Part shown: piece by piece, positions 53,670 through 62,546 of the stretch
Layout of the letters: each line of letters opens with the position of its first letter
Position numbering within the stretch: the first letter of the stretch is position 1
Assembly (NCBI GenBank): GCA_015061905.1
Contig: SUVQ01000007.1
Coordinates: 82,498-146,497, forward strand
From: Verrucomicrobiota bacterium
GTDB lineage: Bacteria; Verrucomicrobiota; Verrucomicrobiia; Opitutales; UBA953
Length of the DNA stretch: 64,000 nucleotides
Direction: 5' to 3'
Made by a program: the position numbers and the translations under genes
Notes under the pieces: generated by a model
Database searches by the model: none
The model's input: only the letters and a program-made list of their open reading frames with translations
Told to the model about the DNA's origin: nothing

Positions 53670-55793
53670 TTATTTTGCGGGTGTAATTAATTGTGTCGGT
53701 GCGGAGGGCGGAGCACTGATGTTCGGAATAATTCCGGAGCGGTTAAATGTCAGCGCGTGAATTGCGTCGATAAAATCCTGGCGGATGCGGAAAATGCAAT
53801 TTTGCGCGGGAGCACCTGCGATTTGCGTGGTGCCGCCGAGACGCCGCGTGAGGTAATACGTGAGCGTTTCGGTTTTTCCGGGCGTGGTCTTGGTGCCGTC
53901 ATCAAGAAGAACTTCGACTTCGAGCTTGTAGAACCAGGGCTCGGGAACGTTCATTCCGAGGTAGGATGTGTCTTTGAAATCGAGCGAGAAGGGAACCGGA
54001 AGGTAGGATTCGGCGACAACGTTTTCCGTGGAGCGCAAGAGTTTTGCCAAGGTTTGGGCATACGGCTCGGGATTTTTTTCTAAGGAATCGGACCAATCCG
54101 TTTCGTTTTCCGGGCATTTTTCTTCGACGAGAAGAGTTTCTTTCCCGTTGTTGAGTTCGAAAATTTTGAAAGCAACGATTTCCCCGCCGGAGGGCAACGC
54201 GTAAACGTTGCGATCCCGGAAAAACGTCGGTTGCACGTCGAGAACGTTGAGAATTTCCGGTGTGATTGAATAAATGGCGGTTCCGACTTGCGCGTGAACG
54301 GGCGTGTCTTTTTCTACTGCCGGTGCAATCGTCAGGGTCTGCGTCTGCGTTTTCCCGTTCGGAAGGATAAATTCAAGGTCGACGACGCGCAACGGGGTAT
54401 TAAATTTCATTCCGGCAATGTCTTCCGGGGTGGTTGTATCTGCGACAAAAGCTTCGCAGAGGCGGCGCTGTGCGGCGGAAAGGTTAAAGTTTTCCGCGCC
54501 GGGCGCCCGCGTAGCGCGCAAATCGCGAAGCCCTTCGACGAGCTTGGCAACAACCTGCGGTTCGGCTTTGGCGGTTTCCGTGACCAACGATCCCGGAGCA
54601 ACCGGCATTTGCCACGCGTTGTAGAGCGGGTTGCTCGCCGCGCCGGTTTCCGCGTTTAAAATATCCGGGCGCGGCTCGACGATTGCGCCGACCGGGCTTT
54701 CGGGTTGCTCCGAGGTGGGAGCGTCCATGCGGGAAATATTCAGGCGGTGAAGCACAAGCGTTTTGTTCCCGTCGTGAATTTTAATGGAGGAAAGATTTGC
54801 GGGATTGAATCGCAGGAAATACGGGTCGCGCAAATCGCGGGCGGCGGTTTTCCACACGTTGACGGTTTCGGCGGGAACGGTGAAAATTGCCGGATTATCT
54901 TCGAGTTTGGCAAAAAGCGTTTTCCCGGTGCTGTCGGCGGGATCGGGATTGCCGATGAGAAGCGTGCGGCTACGGTTCGCGGATTCAAGCGTGAAACGCA
55001 AAACGGGGATTTTGAGCCCGAATTTTTCGTCCGGCGTCGCATCGTTGGAAACAAAGCGCACGTAGGAAAGTGCCGTGAGGTCGCCGAGTTGCTTTTCGAC
55101 GAGTTGCGCGTTGGCATCGGCGGCGACGGGCGTTTCGAAACGCCACGTTGCGGTTTCCGTGGGCTGATTTCCGCGCGAGCGGACGATGCCGACGCGTTGC
55201 TCGTTCCCGCCGGAAAACGCGGTGCGCACGGTTACGGCGCGAACTTCATACGGGCGAAGCCCGAAAACTTCCCGCGCGCGAAATTCGTTGGGTTGTTGCG
55301 CGATTGCGTTGAGGAGCGAAATCGGCGCGGGGATGATGTGTTTCCCGTCGGGAGAGAGCACGTAAACGCTACGTCCGTCCGGCGTGGTTTTCCCGATTTT
55401 AAGCTCGTGTGTGCCGACCAGGTCTTTCACGGAAACGGAAGCGGCGGGGTTTTCGAGTCCGTAGCTGGAAAGCGTGTTTCCGGTGCCGGCAACTTCTTCC
55501 ACGGAGAATCCGAGGCTGTTGTCGAGAAAACGCAGTTCGGAAAGCAGGCGATTGACGGCGAAGGCATCGGCGCGCCAGTTAAAAGGTTTTTTCAAGAACC
55601 AGCCGCGTTCCCGCCGTTCGAGGGCGAAAGAAGCGTCGGCGTCGGATGCCGAAACGTCAATTTCGGTGATGTCTGCGGAGAAAAGTGATTGCGCGGAAAT
55701 TTCCGTTTCGGCGTCTCCGCCGGAATTTTGCCAAATGAGGGCAAACGTAATCAAATTCGCAACAATGAGAAAAAGTGTGAGTTTAAAACGCAT
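53670..55793 (-). CDS. DUF4340-type protein of a Gld-like ABC system
   Basis: A 707-residue protein with one N-terminal membrane helix (LTLFLIVANLITFALIW) and a large extracytoplasmic part. Two similar beta-rich segments (FALERRERGWFLKKPFNWRA near residue 55, then ENPAASVSVKDLVGTHELKIG) and DLRDPYFLRF are typical of DUF4340 proteins. These proteins are often encoded next to GldG-like proteins in Bacteroidota and PVC bacteria. It is the last gene of the set ATPase, permease, GldG-like, DUF4340. Its function is unknown. Confidence 0.8.
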   Translation of the reverse strand: MRFKLTLFLIVANLITFALIWQNSGGDAETEISAQSLFSADITEIDVSASDADASFALERRERGWFLKKPFNWRADAFAVNRLLSELRFLDNSLGFSVEEVAGTGNTLSSYGLENPAASVSVKDLVGTHELKIGKTTPDGRSVYVLSPDGKHIIPAPISLLNAIAQQPNEFRAREVFGLRPYEVRAVTVRTAFSGGNEQRVGIVRSRGNQPTETATWRFETPVAADANAQLVEKQLGDLTALSYVRFVSNDATPDEKFGLKIPVLRFTLESANRSRTLLIGNPDPADSTGKTLFAKLEDNPAIFTVPAETVNVWKTAARDLRDPYFLRFNPANLSSIKIHDGNKTLVLHRLNISRMDAPTSEQPESPVGAIVEPRPDILNAETGAASNPLYNAWQMPVAPGSLVTETAKAEPQVVAKLVEGLRDLRATRAPGAENFNLSAAQRRLCEAFVADTTTPEDIAGMKFNTPLRVVDLEFILPNGKTQTQTLTIAPAVEKDTPVHAQVGTAIYSITPEILNVLDVQPTFFRDRNVYALPSGGEIVAFKIFELNNGKETLLVEEKCPENETDWSDSLEKNPEPYAQTLAKLLRSTENVVAESYLPVPFSLDFKDTSYLGMNVPEPWFYKLEVEVLLDDGTKTTPGKTETLTYYLTRRLGGTTQIAGAPAQNCIFRIRQDFIDAIHALTFNRSGIIPNISAPPSAPTQLITPAK

Positions 55794-55814
55794 GTTTTTA
55801 AAAAAGTAAGGGAT

Positions 55815-57416
55815 TTAGATTCGTTTTCTCCAATAGGAAACGAGAAGCCCGAAAAGGGCGAGTCCGGCAGGGAAAAACACAAAGTTCCAGCCGACGTGGG
55901 CAAGATCCGGCGGCGTCGCTTTCAGGCGGAATTCCGAAATTGGTCTCGGCGGAATGTTCATCATGACATCGCGGTCAATCAGCCAGTTGACGGTGTTGAG
56001 CAGGAAGGGTTTGTTCCCTCCGTCTTCAAACAGCGCGTTTGTCGCAATATCTCCCGAGCCGATAACGACGAGGCGCCCGCCGGGAATGCTGACGCCGAGG
56101 CGCGTTCCCGCCGTGCGCTCGGAAGCGACGCCGAGCGGGACGGGACCGTCGATGTCTCCGCGAATGACATCGAATTTGTAGGGCGGCGTGCGGTAATCGC
56201 GTTCGCCCCAGCTTGTCGGAAGTCCGCCGCCTTGCGAGTAAGAGGAGAAAAACAGCGGCGTTACCGTGCGCGTGCGGTCTTCTTTGGCACCTAAATCTTC
56301 TTCGACGGAGCGGAATTGAGACGCGATAATCGGCAGGTTCAGCGCGGCGAGAATTTCCGCCGTTTTGTGTATTTTCCCGGGGAAATTGCGCACGGCGTAG
56401 TTACCGTCGGAAAGAAGGCATTGCGGAGAATTTTCGACAACGAAAACGTCCTGAAGCGTGAGCCCCCAGTCGAAAAACAGATTTTCCAAGCCGCCTTCCG
56501 TTCCGGGACCGATCATGGCGAGAATGCGTCCGTTGCGTTCCCGCAGGTAGCGGGAGAGTTTTTCTTCCGTTTGAGAGGAAATCGGGATGCGGGGATCGGC
56601 GATGATTACGAGCGAGGCGTCGGCGGGAACGTCCGGAAGCAACGAAAGTTCCAACGTTTGCGTGCGAATGTGGCGGGTGCGGAGTGCCTGGGCGAAAGAA
56701 GAAAGCCCGTAGCCGCGGTTGCTGCTGTCGATGCTGAGCTCGCCGTTCCCGGTGAGGAAGTAGGCGATGGGGGAAACGCCGTCGGTTACGCTGAGGATTG
56801 CCGACATGATGGCTTCTTCTCCGCGAAAACCGTCGATCATCGGTTCGCTTCCGCGTTCGCCGGGGCGGAGTTTCAGAAGTTCGTCGGAAGAAATGGTGCG
56901 GCAGTTGTTGTCGCAAAGAACGATGATGGCGGTATTGGTCGGGAGCGTGCCGAATTTTTCGAGTTCGCGATTAAGGCGCGTGTTTTTGACCAAATCTGCC
57001 GTTTCGAAGCGAATCCAGTCCGGGCGGCGCGTTTGCAATGCCTCGTATTTAAAATCGTCGACAAGGCGGGAAATTTGCTTGTGCAGCAACGCGACGGCGG
57101 AAGCCTGTTCCGGCGGCGTTCCCGCCGTCGGCGGCTGAAGCGTTACGATGAGGCGCACCCAGGGATTTTCTGCGGAAGTGCTTTCCGGTGCTTTTTTTGC
57201 CAGTTCGTTTAATTGTGCGCGCGTTTCCGGCCAAATGCCGTGGCGATTTTCAAAATCTAAATCCCAGCGTTTGTAATATGTCGGCAAAGAGGCGAGATAG
57301 TTCAGCCCGAAAAGGAGCGCGAGCGCGAGAATGGCTTGGGCGAGGCGGTTGAGCCTTCCGAGGAAGCGCACGCCACGGAAATCTTTCAGCGAAAACAAAG
57401 ACGGTTTTTTGCTCAT
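55815..57416 (-). CDS. GldG-like ABC transporter auxiliary protein
   Basis: A 533-residue membrane protein with an N-terminal helix (RLAQAILALALLFGLNYLA), a soluble domain of the GldG/ABC-type uncharacterised family and a C-terminal helix (FVFFPAGLALFGLLVSYW). Recognisable parts are VIADPRIPISSQTEEKLSRY and the segment around GPGTEGGLENLFFDWG. In Bacteroidota GldA, GldF and GldG are linked to gliding. Here the same gene set probably has another, unknown, export or envelope role. Confidence 0.82.
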   Translation of the reverse strand: MSKKPSLFSLKDFRGVRFLGRLNRLAQAILALALLFGLNYLASLPTYYKRWDLDFENRHGIWPETRAQLNELAKKAPESTSAENPWVRLIVTLQPPTAGTPPEQASAVALLHKQISRLVDDFKYEALQTRRPDWIRFETADLVKNTRLNRELEKFGTLPTNTAIIVLCDNNCRTISSDELLKLRPGERGSEPMIDGFRGEEAIMSAILSVTDGVSPIAYFLTGNGELSIDSSNRGYGLSSFAQALRTRHIRTQTLELSLLPDVPADASLVIIADPRIPISSQTEEKLSRYLRERNGRILAMIGPGTEGGLENLFFDWGLTLQDVFVVENSPQCLLSDGNYAVRNFPGKIHKTAEILAALNLPIIASQFRSVEEDLGAKEDRTRTVTPLFFSSYSQGGGLPTSWGERDYRTPPYKFDVIRGDIDGPVPLGVASERTAGTRLGVSIPGGRLVVIGSGDIATNALFEDGGNKPFLLNTVNWLIDRDVMMNIPPRPISEFRLKATPPDLAHVGWNFVFFPAGLALFGLLVSYWRKRI

Positions 57417-57425
57417 GATGTTTTT

Positions 57426-58193
57426 CTACGCCTTGGATTCGATGTTAATTGCGGTAAGCCCGAGAGCAAGCAGAGTGCCGCTTGCAAACAGGAAGAAAGG
57501 TCTTGTGTCAATCAGCCCTCGCGAAAAGTTTTCCAAATGGCGGAACGTGGAAAGGTAGTCCACCAAATCCCGCAAACCGGAGAGCGATTCGTAATTTTCC
57601 AAGGGCAAAAGCTGAAGCACGCCGCCGGAAACGACGAGAATGAAGAGAATGCAGCTCGTCAGCAATCCGGCGACGAGCATTGAGCGCGTGAGAGAGCTCG
57701 CCAAAATACCGACGGAAATGTAGAGCAAGCCGCTGAGCGCGACAAAAACCGCGCCGCCGAGCAGAGAGCCCGCCGCAAGCAGTCGCGGATCCGGATACAA
57801 ATCCTTCAGCATAATCCACGCGGAAATCGGGAACGCCAACGCTAAGCCCCAAAGAAAGATGTAAAGCGCATAGGCGGCGAAGAATTTTCCGAGCACGATG
57901 GCGAGCGAGCCGGTCGGCGTCGTCATCAGCGCACCGAGCGTTCCCGTCCGGCGTTCTTCCGCAAAAGAGCGCATTGTAATCAGCGGGACGAGAATGAGTA
58001 GCGGAACGAAGAAAAGTTGGAAATAAACTTCCACGGGAAGCGCATCGCCGAGCGAGCCGACGGCGGAGCGTTGCAACGCCAGCCAGTAGAGCCCGCCCAT
58101 TAGGGCGAGGAAAATCGTTCCCGCGACGTAGGTCGCCGGGGAGATGAACAGCATGCGCAGTTCGTATTTGAAAATAGTCAGAAAGTGTTTCAT
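57426..58193 (-). CDS. ABC-2 type transporter permease (GldF-like)
   Basis: A 255-residue membrane protein with six hydrophobic helices. The region LITMRSFAEERRTGTLGALMTTP is characteristic of ABC-2/GldF permeases. The start overlaps the end of the ATPase gene by four bases, so the two are translationally coupled. The substrate is unknown. Confidence 0.88.
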   Translation of the reverse strand: MKHFLTIFKYELRMLFISPATYVAGTIFLALMGGLYWLALQRSAVGSLGDALPVEVYFQLFFVPLLILVPLITMRSFAEERRTGTLGALMTTPTGSLAIVLGKFFAAYALYIFLWGLALAFPISAWIMLKDLYPDPRLLAAGSLLGGAVFVALSGLLYISVGILASSLTRSMLVAGLLTSCILFILVVSGGVLQLLPLENYESLSGLRDLVDYLSTFRHLENFSRGLIDTRPFFLFASGTLLALGLTAINIESKA

Positions 58194-59176
58194 CCCTTAA
58201 TGTCGTAGCTGCGCTTGGTGGCGGCGATAAAGATGTCTTCCAAGCTCGGTTTTTTTTCCTGAAATTCGCGAACTTTGAATCCGGCGGCAATGAGAGCGGC
58301 GATTGCCTCCTCTGCGGAAAATTCCCGTTCGGCGGGAATGGTGGCTTCCCACGTTGTCATTCCGGAGGTTTTAGGCGTTTCCGTATCTGTTTGCGTGAGC
58401 TTTTCCGTGCCGAGGACTTCGGAAATTTTTTCGCGCGGAGCGTCGGTTTCCGTGATGAATGAGCGGGAAAGAATAAATTCCTTGCGCAGTTCTTCCGGCG
58501 TTCCCGAGGCGACGATGCGCCCGCCGTTGATGATGATGACGCGGTCGCACACGTTTTCGATTTCCGGCAAAATATGGCTGGAAATAAGCACGGCTTTGCG
58601 TTCCCGCAAAGAGCGGATGAGAGCGCGGATTCCGAGAATCTGGTGCGGGTCGAGCCCGATGGTGGGCTCGTCTAAAATGATAACGTCCGGCTCGGACAAA
58701 AGCGCATCCGCGATGCCGACGCGTTGGCGAAAGCCTTTGGAAAGCGTTCCGATGAGCTTGCGCCTCGCTTTGCGAGCAAGGTCGCAGGCGCGCATAACGG
58801 CTTCCACACGGGAGGCGATTTCCTTGCGCGGCACGTTTTTAAGTTTCGCGCGCCAGCGCAAATATTCGATGACGCGCAACTCTTCCGGAAGCGGATTGTT
58901 TTCCGGCATGTAGCCCAGATGCCGTTTCGCTTCAAGCGATTCCGTCGCAACGGGAACGCCGCAAAGGCTTGCGTTCCCGCTATCGGCTTGCGTTAAGCCG
59001 GCAAGAATGCGCATCGTCGTCGATTTCCCGGCACCGTTCGGACCGAGGAAGCCGACAATTTCGCCCGGCATCACGGTAAACGAGACGTCGGAAACGGCGC
59101 GATAGCTCCCGAATGTTTTATTGAGGCGGCAAACTTCAATGGCAGGAACGACGGGCGTGTCAGAGGCGGAGGGCAT
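58190..59176 (-). CDS. ABC transporter ATP-binding protein (GldA-like)
   Basis: A 328-residue ATPase. Walker A is FLGPNGAGKSTTMRILAGLT, the signature is TLSKGFRQRVGIADAL, and Walker B is VIILDEPTIGLDPHQ. Beyond the nucleotide-binding domain is an extension of about 90 residues (from about 235) ending PSLEDIFIAATKRS, as in the ABC-2 class. It energises the permease encoded next. Confidence 0.92.
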   Translation of the reverse strand: MPSASDTPVVPAIEVCRLNKTFGSYRAVSDVSFTVMPGEIVGFLGPNGAGKSTTMRILAGLTQADSGNASLCGVPVATESLEAKRHLGYMPENNPLPEELRVIEYLRWRAKLKNVPRKEIASRVEAVMRACDLARKARRKLIGTLSKGFRQRVGIADALLSEPDVIILDEPTIGLDPHQILGIRALIRSLRERKAVLISSHILPEIENVCDRVIIINGGRIVASGTPEELRKEFILSRSFITETDAPREKISEVLGTEKLTQTDTETPKTSGMTTWEATIPAEREFSAEEAIAALIAAGFKVREFQEKKPSLEDIFIAATKRSYDIKG

Positions 59177-59237
59177 AGCGAGGAAATTTTCGCGGCGGGA
59201 ACGAGAGAGAAGGGCGTTCCCGCCGAAAGCGTTTTTG

Positions 59238-59957
59238 TTAATTTTTCAAAACGAGTTGCGGTTCGAGAGCGAGAAGTGCGCGCTTGCGTTCCTGCCAGAA
59301 GTTGGTCGGTTCGAGCGAGCGATCCATCTCGTTAATCCAAAGCCGGGCTTCGTCGAAATTGTTTTCCGCAACGGCGGCGACGGCGAGTTCATACATTGCC
59401 TGTCCGCGATAGAGCGGATCTGCGGCGGTTGCGTTTGCGAGTTTTTTCAGCGCGTCTTTTGCCGAAGCGAGGTTTTCCGGCGTTCCCGTGCGTGCAAGGG
59501 CGGCGGCGAAAGCGACGTTCGCGCGGCTTTGCATCGTGTTAAATTCTTCGTTGCCGGAGAAAACGCGTGCGGCGTTTGCAAAGGCTTCGGCGGCTTCGGC
59601 GAATTTTTCGGCTTCGGAAAATTCTGTGCCTACGGCGAAATAAGCCGTTCCCGCAATCGGGTCGGACTCGTGCGCTTTAGCAAAAGCGAGCTTTTGCTCG
59701 GCGGTTTCCGTTGCCGCGTATTCCGCTTCCATGGCGGCGACGCGCATTTTTCCGACTTGCACATAAACAATCGCCGTGATGATGGCGAGAAACAGCGCAA
59801 CTCCGGCGGCAACGGTGCGCTTGCCGTGGCGTTGCCAAAAAAGCCAAACGCGATCTTCGAAATCCGCGTCCTGAAAGTCGTCGTCAACGAGAACGAGATT
59901 GCGGTCGTCGCCCGCCGGTTTTTTTTGAGAAAAACGATTTTTCATCTGATTTGACAT
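59238..59957 (-). CDS. TPR-like single-pass membrane protein (YfgM-like)
   Basis: A 239-residue protein with a cytoplasmic acidic start, one membrane helix (GVALFLAIITAIVYVQVG) and a periplasmic alanine-rich helical repeat domain. The helices (EAEKFAEAAEAFANAARVF; ASAKDALKKLANATAADP) have TPR character, resembling YfgM. An internal ATG at 59945 is an alternative start. It lies 61 bp upstream of the ABC ATPase gene on the same strand and may belong to that unit. Confidence 0.78.
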   Translation of the reverse strand: MSNQMKNRFSQKKPAGDDRNLVLVDDDFQDADFEDRVWLFWQRHGKRTVAAGVALFLAIITAIVYVQVGKMRVAAMEAEYAATETAEQKLAFAKAHESDPIAGTAYFAVGTEFSEAEKFAEAAEAFANAARVFSGNEEFNTMQSRANVAFAAALARTGTPENLASAKDALKKLANATAADPLYRGQAMYELAVAAVAENNFDEARLWINEMDRSLEPTNFWQERKRALLALEPQLVLKN

Positions 59958-60053
59958 GCGTATAAAACACCGTGAATTGTGCGTAAAGTCGAATCTTTAA
60001 TGGTTTTTCCCGTAAATTCGTTTCCCGAAGATTTCTCGAGAGCTCGCTCGAAA

Positions 60054-60136
60054 ATTGGAGATTAAAGATTAGAGAATACCGGTTCCCAGCTCCGAGCTCC
60101 CGGTTCCGAGCTCCCGGTTACCGGTTGCTAATTGCC
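60054..60136. repeat. Short tandem repeats in an intergenic gap
   Basis: GGAGATTAAAGATTAGAG is followed by GAGCTCCCGGTTCC-type units repeated two to three times (60081-60125), ending CCGGTTACCGGTT-like. Nothing is coded here. The second unit is rich in CTCCCGG, not the CGGGAACG motif proper. Confidence 0.55.
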
Positions 60137-60138
60137 GA

Positions 60139-61023
60139 CTAAAAAAATCCGAGCGCGTCTTCGGGGAAAAACCACGCGTAGGGCGTGTCGTCGCCCGCCG
60201 TTTCGAGCGATTGGCGTTGTGTGGCGGCGGCGCGCAAAACTGCGGCGTTCCCGCGAAGTTTAAATTCGCGAAAATGCAGATGCCCGTCGAAGAAGATTTC
60301 GCCGCCTTCGTCGAGTTCGAAAAAATTTTCTTCGGGCGGGAACGCGTCGATGCGGAGAATTTCCGGCGGAAGGAAAATATTCACGTCGGAGCCTTCGGGG
60401 ATTTCGTCCGGAAGCGCTCCGCAAAGTTTTCCGTGAATTTGCGTTCCCGAAGGCGTTTCCGCGAAAAATTCTCCTGCGCCGGCACCGAGGATTTTCCCGA
60501 TGAACAAATTGGAGACGGATTCGCCGGAAACGATAATTTCGTCGGCTTGGAGAAAATAATTTGCCGGAGGATTTTCAAGGAGGAGGGAAAAGGCTTCCTG
60601 CTCTGCGCGGGATTTCAGCATTTTGAAAAGTTTGTCGGAAAGCGCAACGGACTCGGAGACGGCGACGGCTCGCTCGTGGCGGCTCGCGGCGCAGGCACAC
60701 GCGAGCAGCAGGCGGGAACGTTCCTCAAGCGAAAGCTCATTTGCACGAAGCGGGGAAAACGTTTCCGCGTCCCTTTCTCCGAACCAGAAACGCAATTCGG
60801 CGAGAATGCGTTCCCGCGCGATTTCCCACGGCGTTCCCGCCATCGCCAGCGGCATCGAAATATTTTCAAAAACCGTTTTTTCGAGCGACAGATTTTCCGG
60901 CGTGATAAAAACCAGATTTCCGTTTTTCCACTGCGCGGGCGAAAAGCGGCAGGGCGTCGCGATGACGTTCCCGCGCGCGCGGGCGATTTTTTGAAAAAAA
61001 GCATTAGAGAACTCGGCTTGCAT
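60139..61023 (-). CDS. Degenerate ABC-ATPase-like protein with TOBE-like end
   Basis: A 294-residue protein starting at ATG 61023. Parts align by eye with PotA/MalK-type ATPases: LVFITPENLSLEKTVFENIS with the Q-loop region, NELSLEERSRLLLACACAAS with the signature and helix, and a C-terminal TOBE-like stretch (IGKILGAGAGEFFAETPSG, then VNIFLPPEILRID). There is no Walker A loop, no clear Walker B (AVAVSESVALSD takes its place) and no H-loop histidine. It is therefore a pseudo-ATPase or a decaying gene. No permease is adjacent. The ORF is intact, which favours a retained non-catalytic role. Confidence 0.6.
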   Translation of the reverse strand: MQAEFSNAFFQKIARARGNVIATPCRFSPAQWKNGNLVFITPENLSLEKTVFENISMPLAMAGTPWEIARERILAELRFWFGERDAETFSPLRANELSLEERSRLLLACACAASRHERAVAVSESVALSDKLFKMLKSRAEQEAFSLLLENPPANYFLQADEIIVSGESVSNLFIGKILGAGAGEFFAETPSGTQIHGKLCGALPDEIPEGSDVNIFLPPEILRIDAFPPEENFFELDEGGEIFFDGHLHFREFKLRGNAAVLRAAATQRQSLETAGDDTPYAWFFPEDALGFF

Positions 61024-61162
61024 GCGGAGGAAAACGCTACACGGCTTCGCAAAATTTGGCAAACCGGAGATTACTCTGCAAACGCGGGAAAACTCGCTGC
61101 CCGCTTCGCGAAAGCGCGCTTGACGTTTAGCGCGGGAACGTCATTTTTTTCTACATCAGTTT

Positions 61163-62530
61163 ATGCCGGAATTTTTAGAAATTATCGCGGAAGCCTTGGT
61201 GGTGCTTCTGCTTGTTTTTGCCAACGGTTTTTTTGTTGCGGCGGAATTTGCACTCGTAAAAGTGCGTTCGAGTCAGCTTTATCCCTTGGAAAAAGAGGGC
61301 GGCGTGCGCGTGCGCTCGGCGATTCGCGCGACGGAGCATTTGGACTCGATGCTCTCGGCAACGCAACTCGGAATTACGCTCGCGTCGCTCGGGCTGGGGT
61401 GGGTCGGCGAGCCTTTTGTCGCGCATCGCTTGGCTCCGGTTTTGGAAAAAATCGGCATTACCGATCCGGCGGAAATTACCGGAATTTCGTTCGCCGTAGC
61501 GTTCGCTTTAATCACGTTTTTGCACATCGTTTTCGGGGAATTGGCTCCGAAATCGCTCGCGATTCAGTATCCGAAAAAAACCTCGCTCGCGGTCGCGCTC
61601 CCGCTGATGATTTTTCACAAATTACTGTTTCCGTTTATTTGGGCACTTAACGGAACGGCGAATTTTTTCCTGCGCAAAATCGGGATTCATCCGGCGGGCG
61701 AGGGCGCACACGGATTTTCTCCGGAGGAAATGGAATACGTGCTCTCGCATTCCCGCCACACGCACTCGGCGGATATTCTCGTGAACCGCCTGATGTTGCG
61801 CTCACTGCGCCTGCGCGATACGCGCGTTTCGGAAATCATGCTCCCGCGAGATGAAATAAACGCGCTTTGGAGCAACGCCGCCCCGCAGGAAAACTTGCGT
61901 ATCGCGCAAAGCACCGGACATTCGCGCTATCCGGTTTTTGACGGTGATTTGGACAAGCCCGTCGGCATTTTGATGATGCGGGAATGGCTTTGGCAAATTC
62001 AGGTTCTCGGTAAAGACACGCCGATAAAACCGCTCTTGCGAGAAATGCTGACGTTCCCGCCGGAAATGCCCATCGCCGACGTGCTGGAACGCTTGCGCCT
62101 TTCGCAAAATCACCTCGCGCTCGTCGTCAACGACGAAGGAAGAACCCTCGGTTTAATCAGTTTTGAAGACGTTCTCGAAGAAATCGTCGGCGATATTCGC
62201 GACGAATTTGATACCGATCAAAAGGAAATTTTCGAGCAAACGCCCGACAGTATCGTGGTCGCGGGAACGCTTTCAATGCACGAGCTTGAAGCGGAAACCG
62301 GCTGGTCGCTCGAATGGGAGGGAAACAGCACGCGCACCGTCGCGGAATGGATCAAGTTCGAGCACGGTTTCCGCGTGCCGAAGCGCGGCGAAAAACTCCG
62401 CATCGCCGATTACGAAATCATTCCGCTGGAAACGCCGGCGGGCTCGCTGAAACGTTTGCTGATTACCCGCAAATGGGAAACGGAACATCCGGTAGAACAA
62501 ACACAGGAAGAGGCGGAAAGCGAAGAATAG
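61163..62530 (+). CDS. CNNM/CBS-pair hemolysin-family membrane protein
   Basis: A 455-residue protein of the CorC/HlyC-related family. An N-terminal DUF21/CNNM domain with about four helices (from VLLLVFANGFFVAAEFALVK) is followed by a CBS pair (about residues 210-335). A C-terminal CorC-HlyC domain (TVAEWIKFEHGFRVPKRGE) closes the protein. Members act in divalent cation, mainly magnesium, handling; some are simply called hemolysins by tradition. It is co-directional with mutY 16 bp downstream. Confidence 0.9.
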   Translation: MPEFLEIIAEALVVLLLVFANGFFVAAEFALVKVRSSQLYPLEKEGGVRVRSAIRATEHLDSMLSATQLGITLASLGLGWVGEPFVAHRLAPVLEKIGITDPAEITGISFAVAFALITFLHIVFGELAPKSLAIQYPKKTSLAVALPLMIFHKLLFPFIWALNGTANFFLRKIGIHPAGEGAHGFSPEEMEYVLSHSRHTHSADILVNRLMLRSLRLRDTRVSEIMLPRDEINALWSNAAPQENLRIAQSTGHSRYPVFDGDLDKPVGILMMREWLWQIQVLGKDTPIKPLLREMLTFPPEMPIADVLERLRLSQNHLALVVNDEGRTLGLISFEDVLEEIVGDIRDEFDTDQKEIFEQTPDSIVVAGTLSMHELEAETGWSLEWEGNSTRTVAEWIKFEHGFRVPKRGEKLRIADYEIIPLETPAGSLKRLLITRKWETEHPVEQTQEEAESEE

Positions 62531-62546
62531 TTTTCCCCGCAGAAAA

